Positions 24,661-39,632 of a DNA stretch of 64,000 bases are shown here, one piece after another; within the stretch, counting starts at the first letter, position 1; each line of letters opens with the position of its first letter. The DNA is from Prosapia bicincta. Taxonomy: Eukaryota > Arthropoda > Insecta > Hemiptera > Cercopidae. The notes beneath the pieces were generated by a model. The model searched no databases. It was not told the origin of the DNA and was given only the letters and a program-made list of their open reading frames with translations. The translations under genes and the position numbers were made by a program. The stretch lies in NCBI GenBank assembly GCA_036971475.1, contig JBAIZL010000005.1, forward strand, positions 63,852,655 to 63,916,654, written 5' to 3'.

Positions 24661-25917
24661 TGAATTATAGTTCATGGATTTTGCGATTTCTACAAAAAAT
24701 GGATTTCTCATTTAAAAGGCATAATAAACGCAGAATCGACCATAGATTCGCATTGTGCACTTAGAATTGATCTATAATAAGAATTATAAGAGCTATCGCA
24801 ATTGTCATATATTTGCTCTAAAAAAAATGCATGAATTATAGTTCATGGATTTTGCGATTTCTACAAAAAATGGATTTCTCATTTAAAAGGCATAATAAAC
24901 GCAGATTCGACCATAGATTCGAATTGTGCTCTTAGAATTGATCTATAATAAGTATTATAGGAGCTATGGCAATTGTCATATATTTGCTCTAAAAAAAATG
25001 CATGAATTATAGTCATGGATTTTGCGATTTCTACAAAAAATGGATTTCTCATTTAAAAGGCATAATAAACGCAGAAACGACCATAGATTCGCATTGTGCA
25101 CTTAGAATTGATCTATAATAAGTATTATAGGAGCTATCGCAATTGTCATATATTTTCTCTAAAAAAATGCATGAATTATAGTTCATGGATTTTGCGATTT
25201 CTACAAAAAATGGATTTCTCATTTAAAAGGCATAATAAACGCAGAATCGACCATAGATTCGCATTGTGCACTTAGAATTGATCTATAATAAGTATTATAA
25301 GAGCTATCGCAAATGTCATATATTTGCTCTAAAAAAAATGCATGAATTATAGTTCATGGATTTTGCGATTTCTACAAAAAATGGATTTCTCATTTAAAAG
25401 GCATAATAAACGCAGATTCGACCATAGATTCGAATTGTGCTCTTAGAATTGATCTATAATAAGTATTATAGGAGCTATGGCAATTGTCATATATTTGCTC
25501 TAAAAAAAATGCATGAATTATAGTTCATGGATTTTGCGATTTCTACAAAAAATGGATTTCTCATTTAAAAGGCATAATAAACGCAGAATCGACCATAGAT
25601 TCGCATTGTGCTCTTAGAATTGATCTATAATAAGTATTATAGGAGCTATCGCAATTGTCATAAATTTTCTCTAAAAAAATGCATGAATTATAGTTCATGG
25701 ATTTTGCGATTTCTACAAAAAACGGATTTATCATTTAAAAGGCATAATAAACGCAGAATCGACCATAGATTCGCATTGTGCTCTTATAATTGATCTATAA
25801 TAAGTATTATAGGAGCTATCGCAATTGTCATATATTTTCTCTAAAAAAATGCATGAATTATAGTTCATGGATTTTGCGATTTCTACAAAAAATGGATTTC
25901 TCATTTAAAAGGCATAA

Positions 25918-27898
25918 TAAACGCAGAATCGTCCATAGATTCGCATTGTGCTCTTAGAATTGATCTATAATAAGTAGTATAGGAGCTATGGCAATTGTCA
26001 TATATTTGCTCTAAAAAAAATGCATGAATTATAGTTCATGGATTTTGCGATTTCTACAAAAAATGGATTTCTCATTTAAAAGGCATAATAAACGCAGAAT
26101 CGACCATAGATTCGCATTGTGCTCTTAGAATTGATCTATAATAAGTATTATAGGAGCTATCGCGATTGTCATATATTTTCTCTTAAAAAATGCATGAATT
26201 ATAGTTCATGGATTTTACGATTTCTACAAAAAATGGATTTCTCATTTAAAAGGCATAATAAACGCAGAATCGACCATAGATTCGCATTGTGCTCTTAGAA
26301 TTGATCTATAATAAGTATTATAGGAGCTATGGCAATTGTCATATATTTGCTCTAAAAAAATGCATGAATTATAGTTCATGGATTTTACGACTTCTACAAA
26401 AAATGGATTTCTCATTTAAAAGGCATAATAAACGCAGAATCGACCATAGATTCGCATTGTGCTCTTAGAATTGATCTATAATAAGTATTATAGGAGCTAT
26501 GGCAATTGTCATATATTTTCTCTTAAAAAATGCATGAATTATAGTTCATGTATTTTGCGATTTCTACAAAAAATGGATTCCTCATTTAAAAGGCATAATA
26601 AACGCAGAATCGACCATAGATTCGCATTGTGCTCTTAGAATTGATCTATAATAAGTATTATAGGAGCTATCGCAATTGTCATATATTTTCACTAAAAAAA
26701 TGCATGAATTATAGTTCATGGATTTTGCGATTTCTACAAAAAATGGATTTCTCATTTAAAAGGCATAATAAACGCAGAATCGTCCATAGATTCGCATTGT
26801 GCTCTTAGAATTGATCTATAATAAGTATTATAGGAGCTATCGCAATTGTCATATATTTTCTCTAAAAAAATGCATGAATTATAGTTCATGGATTTTGCGA
26901 TTTCTACAAAAAATGGATTTCTCATTTAAAAGGCATAATAAACGCAGAATCGTCCATAGATTCGCATTGTGCTCTTAGAATTGATCTATAATAAGTATTA
27001 TAGGAGCTATGGCAATTGTCATATATTTGCTCTAAAAAAAATGCTTGAATTATAGTTCATGGATTTTGCGATTTCTACAAAAAATGGATTTCTCATTTAA
27101 AAGGCATAATAAACGCAGAATCGACCATAGATTCGCATTGTGCTCTAAGAATTGATCTATAATAAGTATTATAGGAGCTATCGCGATTGTCATATATTTT
27201 CTCTTAAAAAATGCATGAATTATAGTTCATGGATTTTGCGATTTCTACAAAAAATGGATTTCTCATTTAAAAGGCATAATAAACGCAGAATCGACCATAG
27301 ATTCGCATTGTGCACTAAGAATTGATCTATAATAAGTATTATAGGAGCTATCGCAATTGTCATATATTTTCTCTAAAAAAATGCATGAATTATAGTTCAT
27401 GGATTTTACGATTTCTACAAAAAATGGATTTCTCATTTAATAGGCATAATAAACGCAGAATCGACCATAGATTCGCATTGTGCTCTTAGAATTGATCTAT
27501 AATAAGTATTATAGGAGGTATCGCAATTGTCATATATTTTCTCTAAAAAAATGCATGAATTATAGTTCATGGATTTTGCGATTTCTACAAAAAACGGATT
27601 TCTCATTTAAAAGGCATAATAAACGCAGAATCGACCATAGATTCGCATTGTGCTCTTAGAATTGATCTATAATAAGTATTATAGGAGCTATAGCAATTGT
27701 CATATATTTTCTCTAAAAAAATGCATGAATTATAGTTCATGGATTTTGCGATTTCTACAAAAAAATGGATTTCTCATTTAAAAGGCATAATAAACGCAGA
27801 ATCGTCCATAGATTCGCATTGTGCTCTTAGAATTGATCTATAATAAGTATTATAGGAGCTATGGCAAATGTCATATATTTGCTCTAAAAAAAATGCAT
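25918..27898 (+). repeat. Block B2, displaced copy of 22,340-24,660 lacking two monomers
   Basis: This stretch follows block B1 marker for marker, with a two-monomer deletion near 26,998. Private changes include TGGATTCCTC near 26,574 and CTATAGCAATTG near 27,690. Its right end merges into the 6-monomer tandem pair that starts near 27,318. Confidence 0.8.
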
Positions 27899-29361
27899 GA
27901 ATTATAGTTCATGGATTTTGCGATTTCTACAAAAAATGGATTTCTCATTTAAAAGGCATAATAAACGCAGAATCGACCATAGATTCGCATTGTGCTCTTA
28001 GAATTGATCTATAATAAGTATTATAGGAGCTATGGCAATTGTCATATATTTTCTCTTAAAAAATGCATGAATTATTGTTCATGTATTTTGCGATTTCTAC
28101 AAAAAATGGATTTCTCATTTAAAAGGCATAATAAACGCAGAATCGACCATAGATTCGCATTGAGCTCTTAGAATTGATGTATAATAAGTATTATAGGAGC
28201 TATCGCAATTGTCATATATTTTCACTAAAAAAATGCATGAATTATAGTTCATGGATTTTGCGATTTCTACAAAAAATGGATTTCTCATTTAAAAGGCATA
28301 ATAAACGCAGAATCGTCCATAGATTCGCATTGTGCTCTTAGAATTGATCTATAATAAGTATTATAGGAGCTATCGCAATTGTCATATATTTTCTCTAAAA
28401 AAATGCATGAATTATAGTTCATGGATTTTACGATTTCTACAAAAAATGGATTTCTCATTTAATAGGCATAATAAACGCAGAATCGACCATAGATTCGCAT
28501 TGTGCTCTTAGAATTGATCTATAATAAGTATTATAGGAGGTATCGCAATTGTCATATATTTTCTCTAAAAAAATGCATGAATTATAGTTCATGGATTTTG
28601 CGATTTCTACAAAAAACGGATTTCTCATTTAAAAGGCATAATAAACGCAGAATCGACCATAGATTCGCATTGTGCTCTTAGAATTGATCTATAATAAGTA
28701 TTATAGGAGCTATAGCAATTGTCATATATTTTCTCTAAAAAAATGCATGAATTATAGTTCATGGATTTTGCGATTTCTACAAAAAAATGGATTTCTCATT
28801 TAAAAGGCATAATAAACGCAGAATCGTCCATAGATTCGCATTGTGCTCTTAGAATTGATCTATAATAAGTATTATAGGAGCTATGGCAAATGTCATATAT
28901 TTGCTCTAAAAAAAATGCATGAATTATAGTTCATGGATTTTGCGATTTCTACAAAAAATGGATTTCTCATTTAAAAGGCATAATAAACGCAGAATCGACC
29001 ATAGATTCGCATTGTGCTCTTAGAATTGATCTATAATAAGTATTATAGGAGCTATGGCAATTGTCATATATTTTCTCTTAAAAAATGCATGAATTATTGT
29101 TCATGTATTTTGCGATTTCTACAAAAAATGGATTTCTCATTTAAAAGGCATAATAAACGCAGAATCGACCATAGATTCGCATTGTGCTCTTAGAATTGAT
29201 GTATAATAAGTATTATAGGAGCTATCGCAATTGTCATATATTTTCACTAAAAAAATGCATGAATTATAGTTCATGGATTTTGCGATTTCTACAAAAAATG
29301 GATTTCTCATTTAAAAGGCATAATAAACGCAGAATCGTCCATAGATTCGCATTGTGCTCTT
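27318..29361 (+). repeat. Tandem pair of a 6-monomer (1,022-bp) unit
   Basis: Four independent markers repeat at exactly 1,022 bp: GGAGGTATCG (27,514 and 28,536), the rare A7 form CTACAAAAAAATGG (27,755 and 28,777), ATTATTGTTC (28,071 and 29,093) and GATGTATAAT (28,176 and 29,198). TTGAGCTCTT near 28,160 is private to the first unit. Homopolymer length is copied along with the substitutions, which argues that the A7 form is real. Confidence 0.88.
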
Positions 29362-29462
29362 AGAATTGATCTATAATAAGTATTATAGGAGCTATCGCAA
29401 TTGTCATATATTTTCTCTAAAAAAATGCATGAATTATAGTTCATGGATTTTGCGATTTCTAC

Positions 29463-30473
29463 AAAAAATGGATTTCTCATTTAAAAGGCATAATAAACGC
29501 AGAATCGTCCATAGATTCGCATTGTGCTCTTAGAATTGATCTATAATAAGTATTATAGGAGCTATGGCAATTGTCATATATTTGCTCTAAAAAAAATGCA
29601 TGAATTATAGTTCATGGATTTTGCGATTTCTACAAAAAATGGATTTCTCATTTAAAAGGCATAATAAACGCAGAATCGACCATAGATTCGCATTGTGCTC
29701 TTAGAATTGATCTATAATAAGTATTATAGGAGCTATCGCGATTGTCATATATTTTCTCTTAAAAAATGCATGAATTATAGTTCATGGATTTTACGATTTC
29801 TACAAAAAATGGATTTCTCATTTAAAAGGCATAATAAACGCAGAATCGACCATAGATTCGCATTGTGCTCTTAGAATTGATCTATAATAAGTATTATAGG
29901 AGCTATGGCAATTGTCATATATTTGCTCTAAAAAAAATGCTTGAATTATAGTTCATGGATTTTGCGATTTCTACAAAAAATGGATTTCTCATTTAAAAGG
30001 CATAATAAACGCAGAATCGACCATAGATTCGCATTGTGCTCTTAGAATTGATCTATAATAAGTATTATAGGAGCTATCGCGATTGTCATATATTTTCTCT
30101 TAAAAAATGCATGAATTATAGTTCATGGATTTTGCGATTTCTACAAAAAATGGATTTCTTATTTAAAAGGCATAATAAACGCAGAATCGACCATAGATTC
30201 GCATTGTGCACTAAGAATTGATCTATAATAAGTATTATAGGAGCTATCGCAATTGTCATATATTTCCTCTAAAAAAATGCATGAATTATAGTTCATGGAT
30301 TTTACGATTTCTACAAAAAATGGATTTCTCATTTAATAGGCATAATAAACGCAGAATCGACCATAGATTCGCATTGTGCTCTTAGAATTGATCTATAATA
30401 AGTATTATAGGAGGTATCGCAATTGTCATATATTTTCTCTAAAAAAATGCATGAATTATAGTTCATGGATTTT
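29463..30473 (+). repeat. Displaced copy of 23,330-24,340 (+6,133 bp, 36 monomers)
   Basis: ATGCTTGAA (23,804 and 29,937) and GGAGGTATCG (24,277 and 30,410) recur at 6,133 bp. ATGCTTGAA appears again about 1,023 bp later (near 30,960) with about 400 bp of matching flank, so part of this block was re-copied six monomers downstream. Equivalent 61-codon frames at 30,036 and 31,059 reflect that copying and are not genes. Confidence 0.78.
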
Positions 30474-31385
30474 GCGATTTCTACAAAAAATGGATTTCTC
30501 ATTTAAAAGGCATAATAAACGCAGAATCGACCATAGATTCGCATTGTGCACTTAGAATTGATCTATAATAAGTATTATAAGAGCTATCGCAATTGTCATA
30601 TATTTGCTCTAAAAAAAATGCATGAATTATAGTTCATGGATTTTGCGATTTCTACAAAAAATGGATTTCTCATTTAAAAGGCATAATAAACGCAGATTCG
30701 ACCATAGATTCGCATTGTGCTCTTAGAATTGATCTATAATAAGTATTATAGGAGCTATGGCAATTGTCATATATTTGCTCTAAAAAAAATGCATGAATTA
30801 TAGTTCATGGATTTTGCGATTTCTACAAAAAATGGATTTCTCATTTAAAAGGCATAATAAACGCAGAATCGACCATAGATTCGCATTGTGCACTTAGAAT
30901 TGATCTATAATAAGTATTATAGGAGCTATCGCAATTGTCATATATTTGCTCTAAAAAAAATGCTTGAATTATAGTTCATGGATTTTGCGATTTCTACAAA
31001 AAATGGATTTCTCATTTAAAAGGCATAATAAACGCAGAATCGACCATAGATTCGCATTGTGCTCTTAGAATTGATCTATAATAAGTATTATAGGAGCTAT
31101 CGCGATTGTCATATATTTTCTCTTAAAAAATGCATGAATTATAGTTCATGGATTTTGCGATTTCTACAAAAAATGGATTTCTCATTTAAAAGGCATAATA
31201 AACGCAGAATCGACCATAGATTCGCATTGTGCACTAAGAATTGATCTATAATAAGTATTATAGGAGCTATCGCAATTGTCATATATTTTCTCTAAAAAAA
31301 TGCATGAATTATAGTTCATGGATTTTACGATTTCTACAAAAAATGGATTTCTCATTTAAAAGGCATAATAAACGCAGAATCGACC

Positions 31386-31986
31386 ATAGATTCGCATTGT
31401 GCTCTTAGAATTGATCTATAATAAGTATTATAGGAGCTATCGCAATTGTCATATATTTTCTCTAAAAAAATGCATGAATTATAGTTCATGGATTTTGCGA
31501 TTTCTACAAAAAAATGGATTTCTCATTTAAAAGGCATAATAAACGCAGAATCGTCCATAGATTCGCATTGTGCTCTTAGAATTGATCTATAATAAGTATT
31601 ATAGGAGCTATGGCAAATGTCATATATTTGCTCTAAAAAAAATGCATGAATTATAGTTCATGGATTTTGCGATTTCTACAAAAAATGGATTTCTCATTTA
31701 AAAGGCATAATAAACGCAGAATCGACCATAGATTCGCATTGTGCACTTAGAATTGATCTATAATAAGTATTATAAGAGCTATCGCAATTGTCATATATTT
31801 GCTCTAAAAAAAATGCATGAATTATAGTTCATGGATTTTGCGATTTCTACAAAAAATGGATTTCTCATTTAAAAGGCATAATAAACGCAGATTCGACCAT
31901 AGATTCGAATTGTGCTCTTAGAATTGATCTATAATAAGTATTATAGGAGCTATGGCAATTGTCATATATTTGCTCTAAAAAAAATG
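31386..31986 (+). repeat. Displaced copy of about 24,400-25,000 (+6,986 bp, 41 monomers)
   Basis: The A7 form CTACAAAAAAATGG, then GCTATGGCAAATG (24,621 and 31,607) and GCAGATTCG with GATTCGAATTG (near 24,901 and 31,891), come in the same order at about 6,986 bp. The stretch after it, to about 32,400, contains a short A6 run (near 32,148) giving one 169-bp monomer. Confidence 0.75.
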
Positions 31987-32399
31987 CATGAATTATAGTT
32001 CATGGATTTTGCGATTTCTACAAAAAATGGATTTCTCATTTAAAAGGCATAATAAACGCAGAATCGACCATAGATTCGCATTGTGCACTTAGAATTGATC
32101 TATAATAAGTATTATAGGAGCTATCGCAATTGTCATATATTTTCTCTAAAAAATGCATGAATTATAGTTCATGGATTTTGCGATTTCTACAAAAAATGGA
32201 TTTCTCATTTAAAAGGCATAATAAACGCAGAATCGACCATAGATTCGCATTGTGCACTTAGAATTGATCTATAATAAGTATTATAGGAGCTATCGCAATT
32301 GTCATATATTTTCTCTAAAAAAATGCATGAATTATAGTTCATGGATTTTGCGATTTTTACAAAAAATGGATTTCTCATTTAAAAGGCATAATAAACGCA

Positions 32400-35053
32400 G
32401 AATCGACCATAGATTCGCATTGTGCTCTTAGAATTGATCTATAATAGGTATTATAGGAGCTATCGCGATTGTCATATATTTTCTCTTAAAAAATGCATGA
32501 ATTATAGTTCATGGATTTTGCGATTTCTACAAAAAATGGATTTCTCATTTAAAAGGCATAATAAACGCAGAATCGACCATAGATTCGCATTGTGCTCTTA
32601 GAATTGATCTATAATAGGTATTATAGGAGCTATCGCGATTGTCATATATTTTCTCTTAAAAAATGCATGAATTATAGTTCATGGATTTTACGATTTCTAC
32701 AAAAAATGGATTTCTCATTTAAAAGGCATAATAAACGCAGAATCGACCATAGATTCGCATTGTGCTCTTAGAATTGATCTATAATAAGTATTATAGGAGC
32801 TATGGCAATTGTCATATATTTTCTCTTAAAAAATGCATGAATTATAGTTCATGTATTTTGCGATTTCTACAAAAAATGGATTTCTCATTTAAAAGGCATA
32901 ATAAACGCAGAATCGACCATAGATTCGCATTGTGCTCTTAGAATTGATCTATAATAGGTATTATAGGAGCTATCGCGATTGTCATATATTTTCTCTTAAA
33001 AAATGCATGAATTATAGTTCATGGATTTTACGATTTCTACAAAAAATGGATTTCTCATTTAAAAGGCATAATAAACGCAGAATCGACCATAGATTCGCAT
33101 TGTGCTCTTAGAATTGATCTATAATAAGTATTATAGGAGCTATGGCAATTGTCATATATTTTCTCTAAAAAAATGCATGAATTATAGTTCATGGATTTTG
33201 CGAATTCTACAAAAAATGGATTTCTCATTTAAAAGGCATAATAAACGCAGAATCGTCCATAGATTCGCATTGTGCTCTTAGAATTGATCTATAATAAGTA
33301 TTATAGGAGCTATCGCGATTGTCATATATTTTCTCTTAAAAAATGCATGAATTATAGTTCATGGATTTTACGATTTCTACAAAAAATGGATTTCTCATTT
33401 AAAAGGCATAATAAACCCAGAATCGACCATAGATTCGCATTGTGCTCTTAGAATTGATCTATAATAAGTATTATAGGAGCTATGGCAATTGTCATATATT
33501 TGCTCTAAAAAAATGCATGAATTATAGTTCATGGATTTTACGATTTCTACAAAAAATGGATTTCTCATTTAAAAGGCATAATAAACGCAGAATCGTCCAT
33601 AGATTCGCATTGTGCTCTTAGAATTGATCTATAATAAGTATTATAGGAGCTATGGCAATTGTCATATATTTTCTCTTAAAAAATGCATGAATTATAGTTC
33701 ATGTATTTTGCGATTTCTACAAAAAATGGATTTCTCATTTAAAAGGCATAATAAACGCAGAATCGACCATAGATTCGCATTGTGCTCTTAGAATTGATCT
33801 ATAATAAGTATTATAGGAGCTATCGCAATTGTCATATATTTTCTCTAAAAAAATGCATGAATTATAGTTCATGGATTTTGCGATTTCTACAAAAAATGGA
33901 TTTCTCATTTAAAAGGCATAATAAACGCAGAATCGTCCATAGATTCGCATTGTGCACTAATAATTGATCTATAATAAGTAATATAGGAGCTATGGCAATT
34001 GTCATATATTTGCTCTAAAAAAAATGCATGAATTATAGTTCATGGATTTTGCGATTTCTACAAAAAATGGATTTCTCATTTAAAAGGCATAATAAACGCA
34101 GAATCGACCATAGATTCGCATTGTGCTCTTAGAATTGATCTATAATAAGTATTATAGGAGCTATCGCGATTGTCATATATTTTCTCTTAAAAAATGCATG
34201 AATTATAGTTCATGGATTTTACGATTTCTACAAAAAATGGATTTCTCATTTAAAAGGCATAATAAACGCAGAATCGTCCATAATTTCGCATTGTGCTCTT
34301 AGAATTGATCTATATTAAGTATTATAGGAGCTATGGCAATTGTCATATATTTTCTCTTAAAAAATGCATGAATTATAGTTCATGTATTTTGCGATTTCTA
34401 CAAAAAATGCATTTCTCATTTAAAAGGCATAATAAACGCAGAATCGACCATAGATTCGCATTGTGCTCTTAGAATTGATCTATAATAAGTATTATAGGAG
34501 CTATCGCAATTGTCATATATTTTCTCTAAAAAAATGCATGAATTATAGTTCATGGATTTTGCGATTTCTACAAAAAATGGATTTCTCATTTAAAAGGCAT
34601 AATAAACGCAGAATCGTCCATAGATTCGCATTGTGCTCTTAGAATTCATCTATAATAAGTATTATAGGAGCTATGGCAACTGTCATATATTTGCTCTAAA
34701 AAAAATGCATGAATTATAGTTCATGGATTTTGCGATTTCTACAAAAAATGGATTTCTAATTTAACAGGCATAATAAACGCAGAATCGACCATAGATTCGC
34801 ATTGTGCTCTTAGAATTGATCTATATTAAGTATTATAGGAGCTATCGCAATTGTCATATATTTGCTCTAAAAAAAATGCATGAATTATAGTTCATGGATT
34901 TTGCGATTTCTACAAAAAATGCATTTCTCATTTAAAAGGCATAATAAACGCAGAATCGACCATAGATTCGCATTGTGCTCTTAGAATTGATCTATAATAA
35001 GTATTATAGGAGCTATCGCAATTGTCATATATTTTCTCTAAAAAAATGCATGA
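32400..35053 (+). repeat. Satellite monomers with short-range copies (1, 2 and 7 monomers)
   Basis: ATAATAGGTA occurs at 32,441, 32,611 and 32,951, that is one and then two monomers apart. CACTAATAATTG with GTAATATAGG at 33,955 recurs at 35,148 (+1,193 bp, seven monomers) within about 500 bp of matching flank. AATGCATTTC at 34,406 recurs at 34,918 (three monomers). A cassette starts at 33,314. Confidence 0.75.
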
Positions 35054-36074
35054 ATTATAGTTCATGGATTTTGCGATTTCTACAAAAAATGGATTTCTCA
35101 TTTAAAAGGCATAATAAACGCAGAATCGTCCATAGATTCGCATTGTGCACTAATAATTGATCTATAATAAGTAATATAGGAGCTATGGCAATTGTCATAT
35201 ATTTGCTCTAAAAAAAATGCATGAATTATAGTTCATGGATTTTGCGATTTCTACAAAAAATGGATTTCTCATTTAAAAGGCATAATAAACGCAGAATCGA
35301 CCATAGATTCGCATTGTGCTCTTAGAATTGATCTATAATAAGTATTATAGGAGCTATCGCGATTGTCATATATTTTCTCTTAAAAAATGCATGAATTATA
35401 GTTCATGGATTTTACGATTTCTACAAAAAATGGATTTCTCATTTAAAAGGCATAATAAACCCAGAATCGACCATAGATTCGCATTGTGCTCTTAGAATTG
35501 ATCTATAATAAGTATTATAGGAGCTATGGCAATTGTCATATATTTGCTCTAAAGAAATGCATGAATTATAGTTCATGGATTTTGCGATTTCTACAAAAAA
35601 TGGATTTCTCATTTAAAAGGCATAATAAACGCAGAATCGTCCATAGATTCGCATTGTGCACTAATAATTGATCTATAATAAGTAATATAGGAGCTATGGC
35701 AATTGTCATATATTTGCTCTAAAAAAAATGCATGAATTATAGTTCATGGATTTTGCGATTTCTACAAAAAATGGATTTCTCATTTAAAAGGCATAATAAA
35801 CGCAGAATCGACCATAGATTCGCATTGTGCTCTTAGAATTGATCTATAATAAGTATTATAGGAGCTATCGCGATTGTCATATATTTTCTCTTAAAAAATG
35901 CATGAATTATAGTTCATGGATTTTACGATTTCTACAAAAAATGGATTTCTCATTTAAAAGGCATAATAAACCCAGAATCGACCATAGATTCGCATTGTGC
36001 TCTTAGAATTGATCTATAATAAGTATTATAGGAGCTATGGCAATTGTCATATATTTGCTCTAAAAAAATGCATG
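35053..36074 (+). repeat. Tandem pair of a 3-monomer (511-bp) unit
   Basis: CACTAATAATTG (35,148 and 35,659) and the rare AAACCCAG (35,457 and 35,968) repeat at 511 bp. AAACCCAG also occurs at 33,413, twelve monomers before the first. CTCTAAAGAAATGC near 35,549 is a private substitution that interrupts an A run. Confidence 0.83.
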
Positions 36075-36399
36075 AATTATAGTTCATGGATTTTACGATT
36101 TCTACAAAAAATGGATTTCTCATTTAAAAGGCATAATAAACGCAGAATCGTCCATAGATTCGCATTGTGCTCTTAGAATTGATCTATAATAAGTATTATA
36201 GGAGCTATGGCAATTGTCATATATTTTCTCTTAAAAAATGCATGAATTATAGTTCATGTATTTTGCGATTTCTACAAAAAATGGATTTCTCATTTAAAAG
36301 GCATAATAAACGCAGAATCGACCATAGATTCGCATTAGGCTCTTAGAATTGATCTATAATAAGTATTATAGGAGCTATCGCAATTGTCATATATTTTCT

Positions 36400-37580
36400 C
36401 TAAAAAAATGCATGAATTATAGTTCATGGATTTTGCGATTTCTACAAAAAATGGATTTCTCATTTAAAAGGCATAATAAACGCAGAATCGTCCATAGATT
36501 CGCATTGTGCACTAATAATTGATCTATAATAAGTAATATAGGAGCTATGGCAATTGTCATATATTTGCTCTAAAAAAAATGCATGAATTATAGTTCATGG
36601 ATTTTGCGATTTCTACAAAAAATGGATTTCTCATTTAAAAGGCATAATAAACGCAGAATCGACCATAGATTCGCATTGTGCTCTTAGAATTGATCTATAA
36701 TAAGTATTATAGGAGCTATCGCGATTGTCATATATTTTCTCTTAAAAAATGCATGAATTATAGTTCATGGATTTTACGATTTCTACAAAAAATGGATTTC
36801 TCATTTAAAAGGCATAATAAACGCAGAATCGACCATAGATTCGCATTGTGCTCTTAGAATTGATCTATAATAAGTATTATAAGAGCTATGGCAATTGTCA
36901 TATATTTGCTCTAAAAAAATGCATGAATTATAGTTCATGGATTTTACGATTTCTACAAAAAATGGATTTCTCATTTAAAAGGCATAATAAACGCAGAATC
37001 GTCCATAATTTCGCATTGTGCTCTTAGAATTGATCTATATTAAGTATTATAGGAGCTATGGCAATTGTCATATATTTTCTCTTAAAAAATGCATGAATTA
37101 TAGTTCATGTATTTTGCGATTTCTACAAAAAATGCATTTCTCATTTAAAAGGCATAATAAACGCAGAATCGACCATAGATTCGCATTGTGCTCTTAGAAT
37201 TGATCTATAATAAGTATTATAGGAGCTATCGCAATTGTCATATATTTTCTCTAAAAAAATGCATGAATTATAGTTCATGGATTTTGCGATTTCTACAAAA
37301 AATGGATTTCTCATTTAAAAGGCATAATAAACGCAGAATCGTCCATAGATTCGCATTGTGCTCTTAGAATTGATCTATAATAAGTATTATAGGAGCTATG
37401 GCAACTGTCATATATTTGCTCTAAAAAAAATGCATGAATTATAGTTCATGGATTTTGCGATTTCTACAAAAAATGGATTTCTAATTTAACAGGCATAATA
37501 AACGCAGAATCGACCATAGATTCGCATTGTGCTCTTAGAATTGATCTATATTAAGTATTATAAGAGCTATCGCAATTGTC
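36400..37580 (+). repeat. Block C, one of four copies marked by CCATAATTTCG and AATGCATTTC
   Basis: CATAATTTCG followed about 125 bp later by AATGCATTTC is found at 34,281, 37,006, 42,116 and 46,205 (position of TAATTT). Offsets are 2,725, 5,110 and 4,089 bp, or 16, 30 and 24 monomers, and the second marker gives the same offsets. At the first two sites a TCTAATTTAACAGG monomer follows (34,755 and 37,480). The match between 36,400 and 37,300 and 41,510-42,410 is nearly complete. Confidence 0.8.
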
Positions 37581-37639
37581 ATATATTTGCTCTAAAAAAA
37601 ATGCATGAATTATAGTTCATGGATTTTGCGATTTCTACA

Positions 37640-39632
37640 AAAAATGGATTTCTCATTTAAAAGGCATAATAAAAGCAGAATCGACCATAGATTCGCATTG
37701 TGCACTTAGAATTGATCTATAATAAGTATTATAAGAGCTATCGCAATTGTCATATATTTGCTCTAAAAAAAAAGCATGAATTATAGTTCATGGATTTTGC
37801 GATTTCTACAAAAAATGGATTTCTCATTTAAAAGGCATAATAAACGCAGAATCGACCATAGATTCGCATTGTGCTCTTAGAATTGATCTATAATAAGTAT
37901 TATAGGAGCTATCGTGATTGTCATATATTTTCTCTTAAAAAATGCAAGAATTATAGTTCATGGATTTTACGATTTCTACAAAAAATGGATTTCCCATTTA
38001 AAAGGCATAATAAACGCAGAATCGACCATAGATTCGCATTGTGCTCTTAGAATTGATCTATAATAAGTATTATAAGAGCTATGGCAATTGTCATATATTT
38101 GCTCTAAAAAAATGCATGAATTATAGTTCATGGATTTTACGACTTCTACAAAAAATGGATTTCTCATTTAAAAGGCATAATAAACGCAGAATCGACCATA
38201 GATTCGCATTGTGCTCTTAGAATTGATCTATAATAAGTATTATAGGAGCTATGGCAATTGTCATATATTTTCTCTTAAAAAATGCATGAATTATAGTTCA
38301 TGTATTTTGCGATTTCTACAAAAAATGGATTTCTCATTTAGAAGGCATAATAAACGCAGAATCGTCCATAGATTCGCATTGTGCTCTTAGAATTGATCTA
38401 TAATAAGTATTATAGGAGCTATGGCAATTGTCATATATTTGCTCTAAAAAAATGCATGAATTATAGTTCATGGATTCTGCGTTTTCTACAAAAAATGGAT
38501 TTCTCATTTAAAAGGCATAATAAACGCAGAATCGACCATAGATTCGGATTGTGCACTTAGAATTGATCTATAATAAGTATTATAAGAGCTATCGCAATTG
38601 TCATATATTTGCTCTAAAAAAAATGCATGAATTATAGTTCATGGATTTTGCGATTTCTACAAAAAATGGATTTCTCATTTAAAAGGCATAATAAACGCAG
38701 AATCGACCATAGATTCGCATTGTGCACTTAGAATTGATATATATTAAGTATTGTAGGAGCTATCGCGATTGTCATATATTTTCTCTAAAAAAATGCATGA
38801 ATTATAGTTCATGGATTTTGCGATTTCTACAAAAAATGGATTTCTCATTTAAAAGGCATAATAAAAGCAGAATCGACCATAGATTCGCATTGTGCACTTA
38901 GAATTGATCTATAATAAGTATTATAAGAGCTATCGCAATTGTCATATATTTGCTCTAAAAAAAAAGCATGAATTATAGTTCATGGATTTTGCGATTTCTA
39001 CAAAAAATGGATTTCTCATTTAAAAGGCATAATAAACGCAGAATCGACCATAGATTCGCATTGTGCTCTTAGAATTGATCTATAATAAGTATTATAGGAG
39101 CTATCGTGATTGTCATATATTTTCTCTTAAAAAATGCAAGAATTATAGTTCATGGATTTTACGATTTCTACAAAAAATGGATTTCTCATTTAAAAGGCAT
39201 AATAAACGCAGAATCGACCATAGATTCGCATTGTGCTCTTAGAATTGATCTATAATAAGTATTATAAGAGCTATGGCAATTGTCATATATTTGCTCTAAA
39301 AAAATGCATGAATTATAGTTCATGGATTTTACGACTTCTACAAAAAATGGATTTCTCATTTAAAAGGCATAATAAACGCAGAATCGACCATAGATTCGCA
39401 TTGTGCTCTTAGAATTGATCTATAATAAGTATTATAGGAGCTATGGCAATTGTCATATATTTTCTCTTAAAAAATGCATGAATTATAGTTCATGTATTTT
39501 GCGATTTCTACAAAAAATGGATTTCTCATTTAAAAGGCATAATAAACGCAGAATCGTCCATAGATTCGCATTGTGCTCTTAGAATTGATCTATAATAAGT
39601 ATTATAGGAGCTATGGCAATTGTCATATATTT
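37640..39632 (+). repeat. Partial tandem pair of a 7-monomer (1,192-bp) unit
   Basis: The A9 form before GCATGAA (37,763 and about 38,955), ATCGTGATTG (37,911 and 39,103) and ATGCAAGAATT (near 37,942 and 39,134) repeat at 1,192 bp. About 800 bp match (37,640-38,440 with 38,832-39,632); the rest of the period differs. The 63-codon antisense frame at 37,976-38,167 depends on a private TTTCCCATTT change and is not a gene. Confidence 0.8.

Noticed and set aside
37976..38167. Antisense frame of 63 codons
   Set aside because: It results from a single private substitution (TTTCCCATTT) in one monomer and has no support in the sister copy 1,192 bp downstream.
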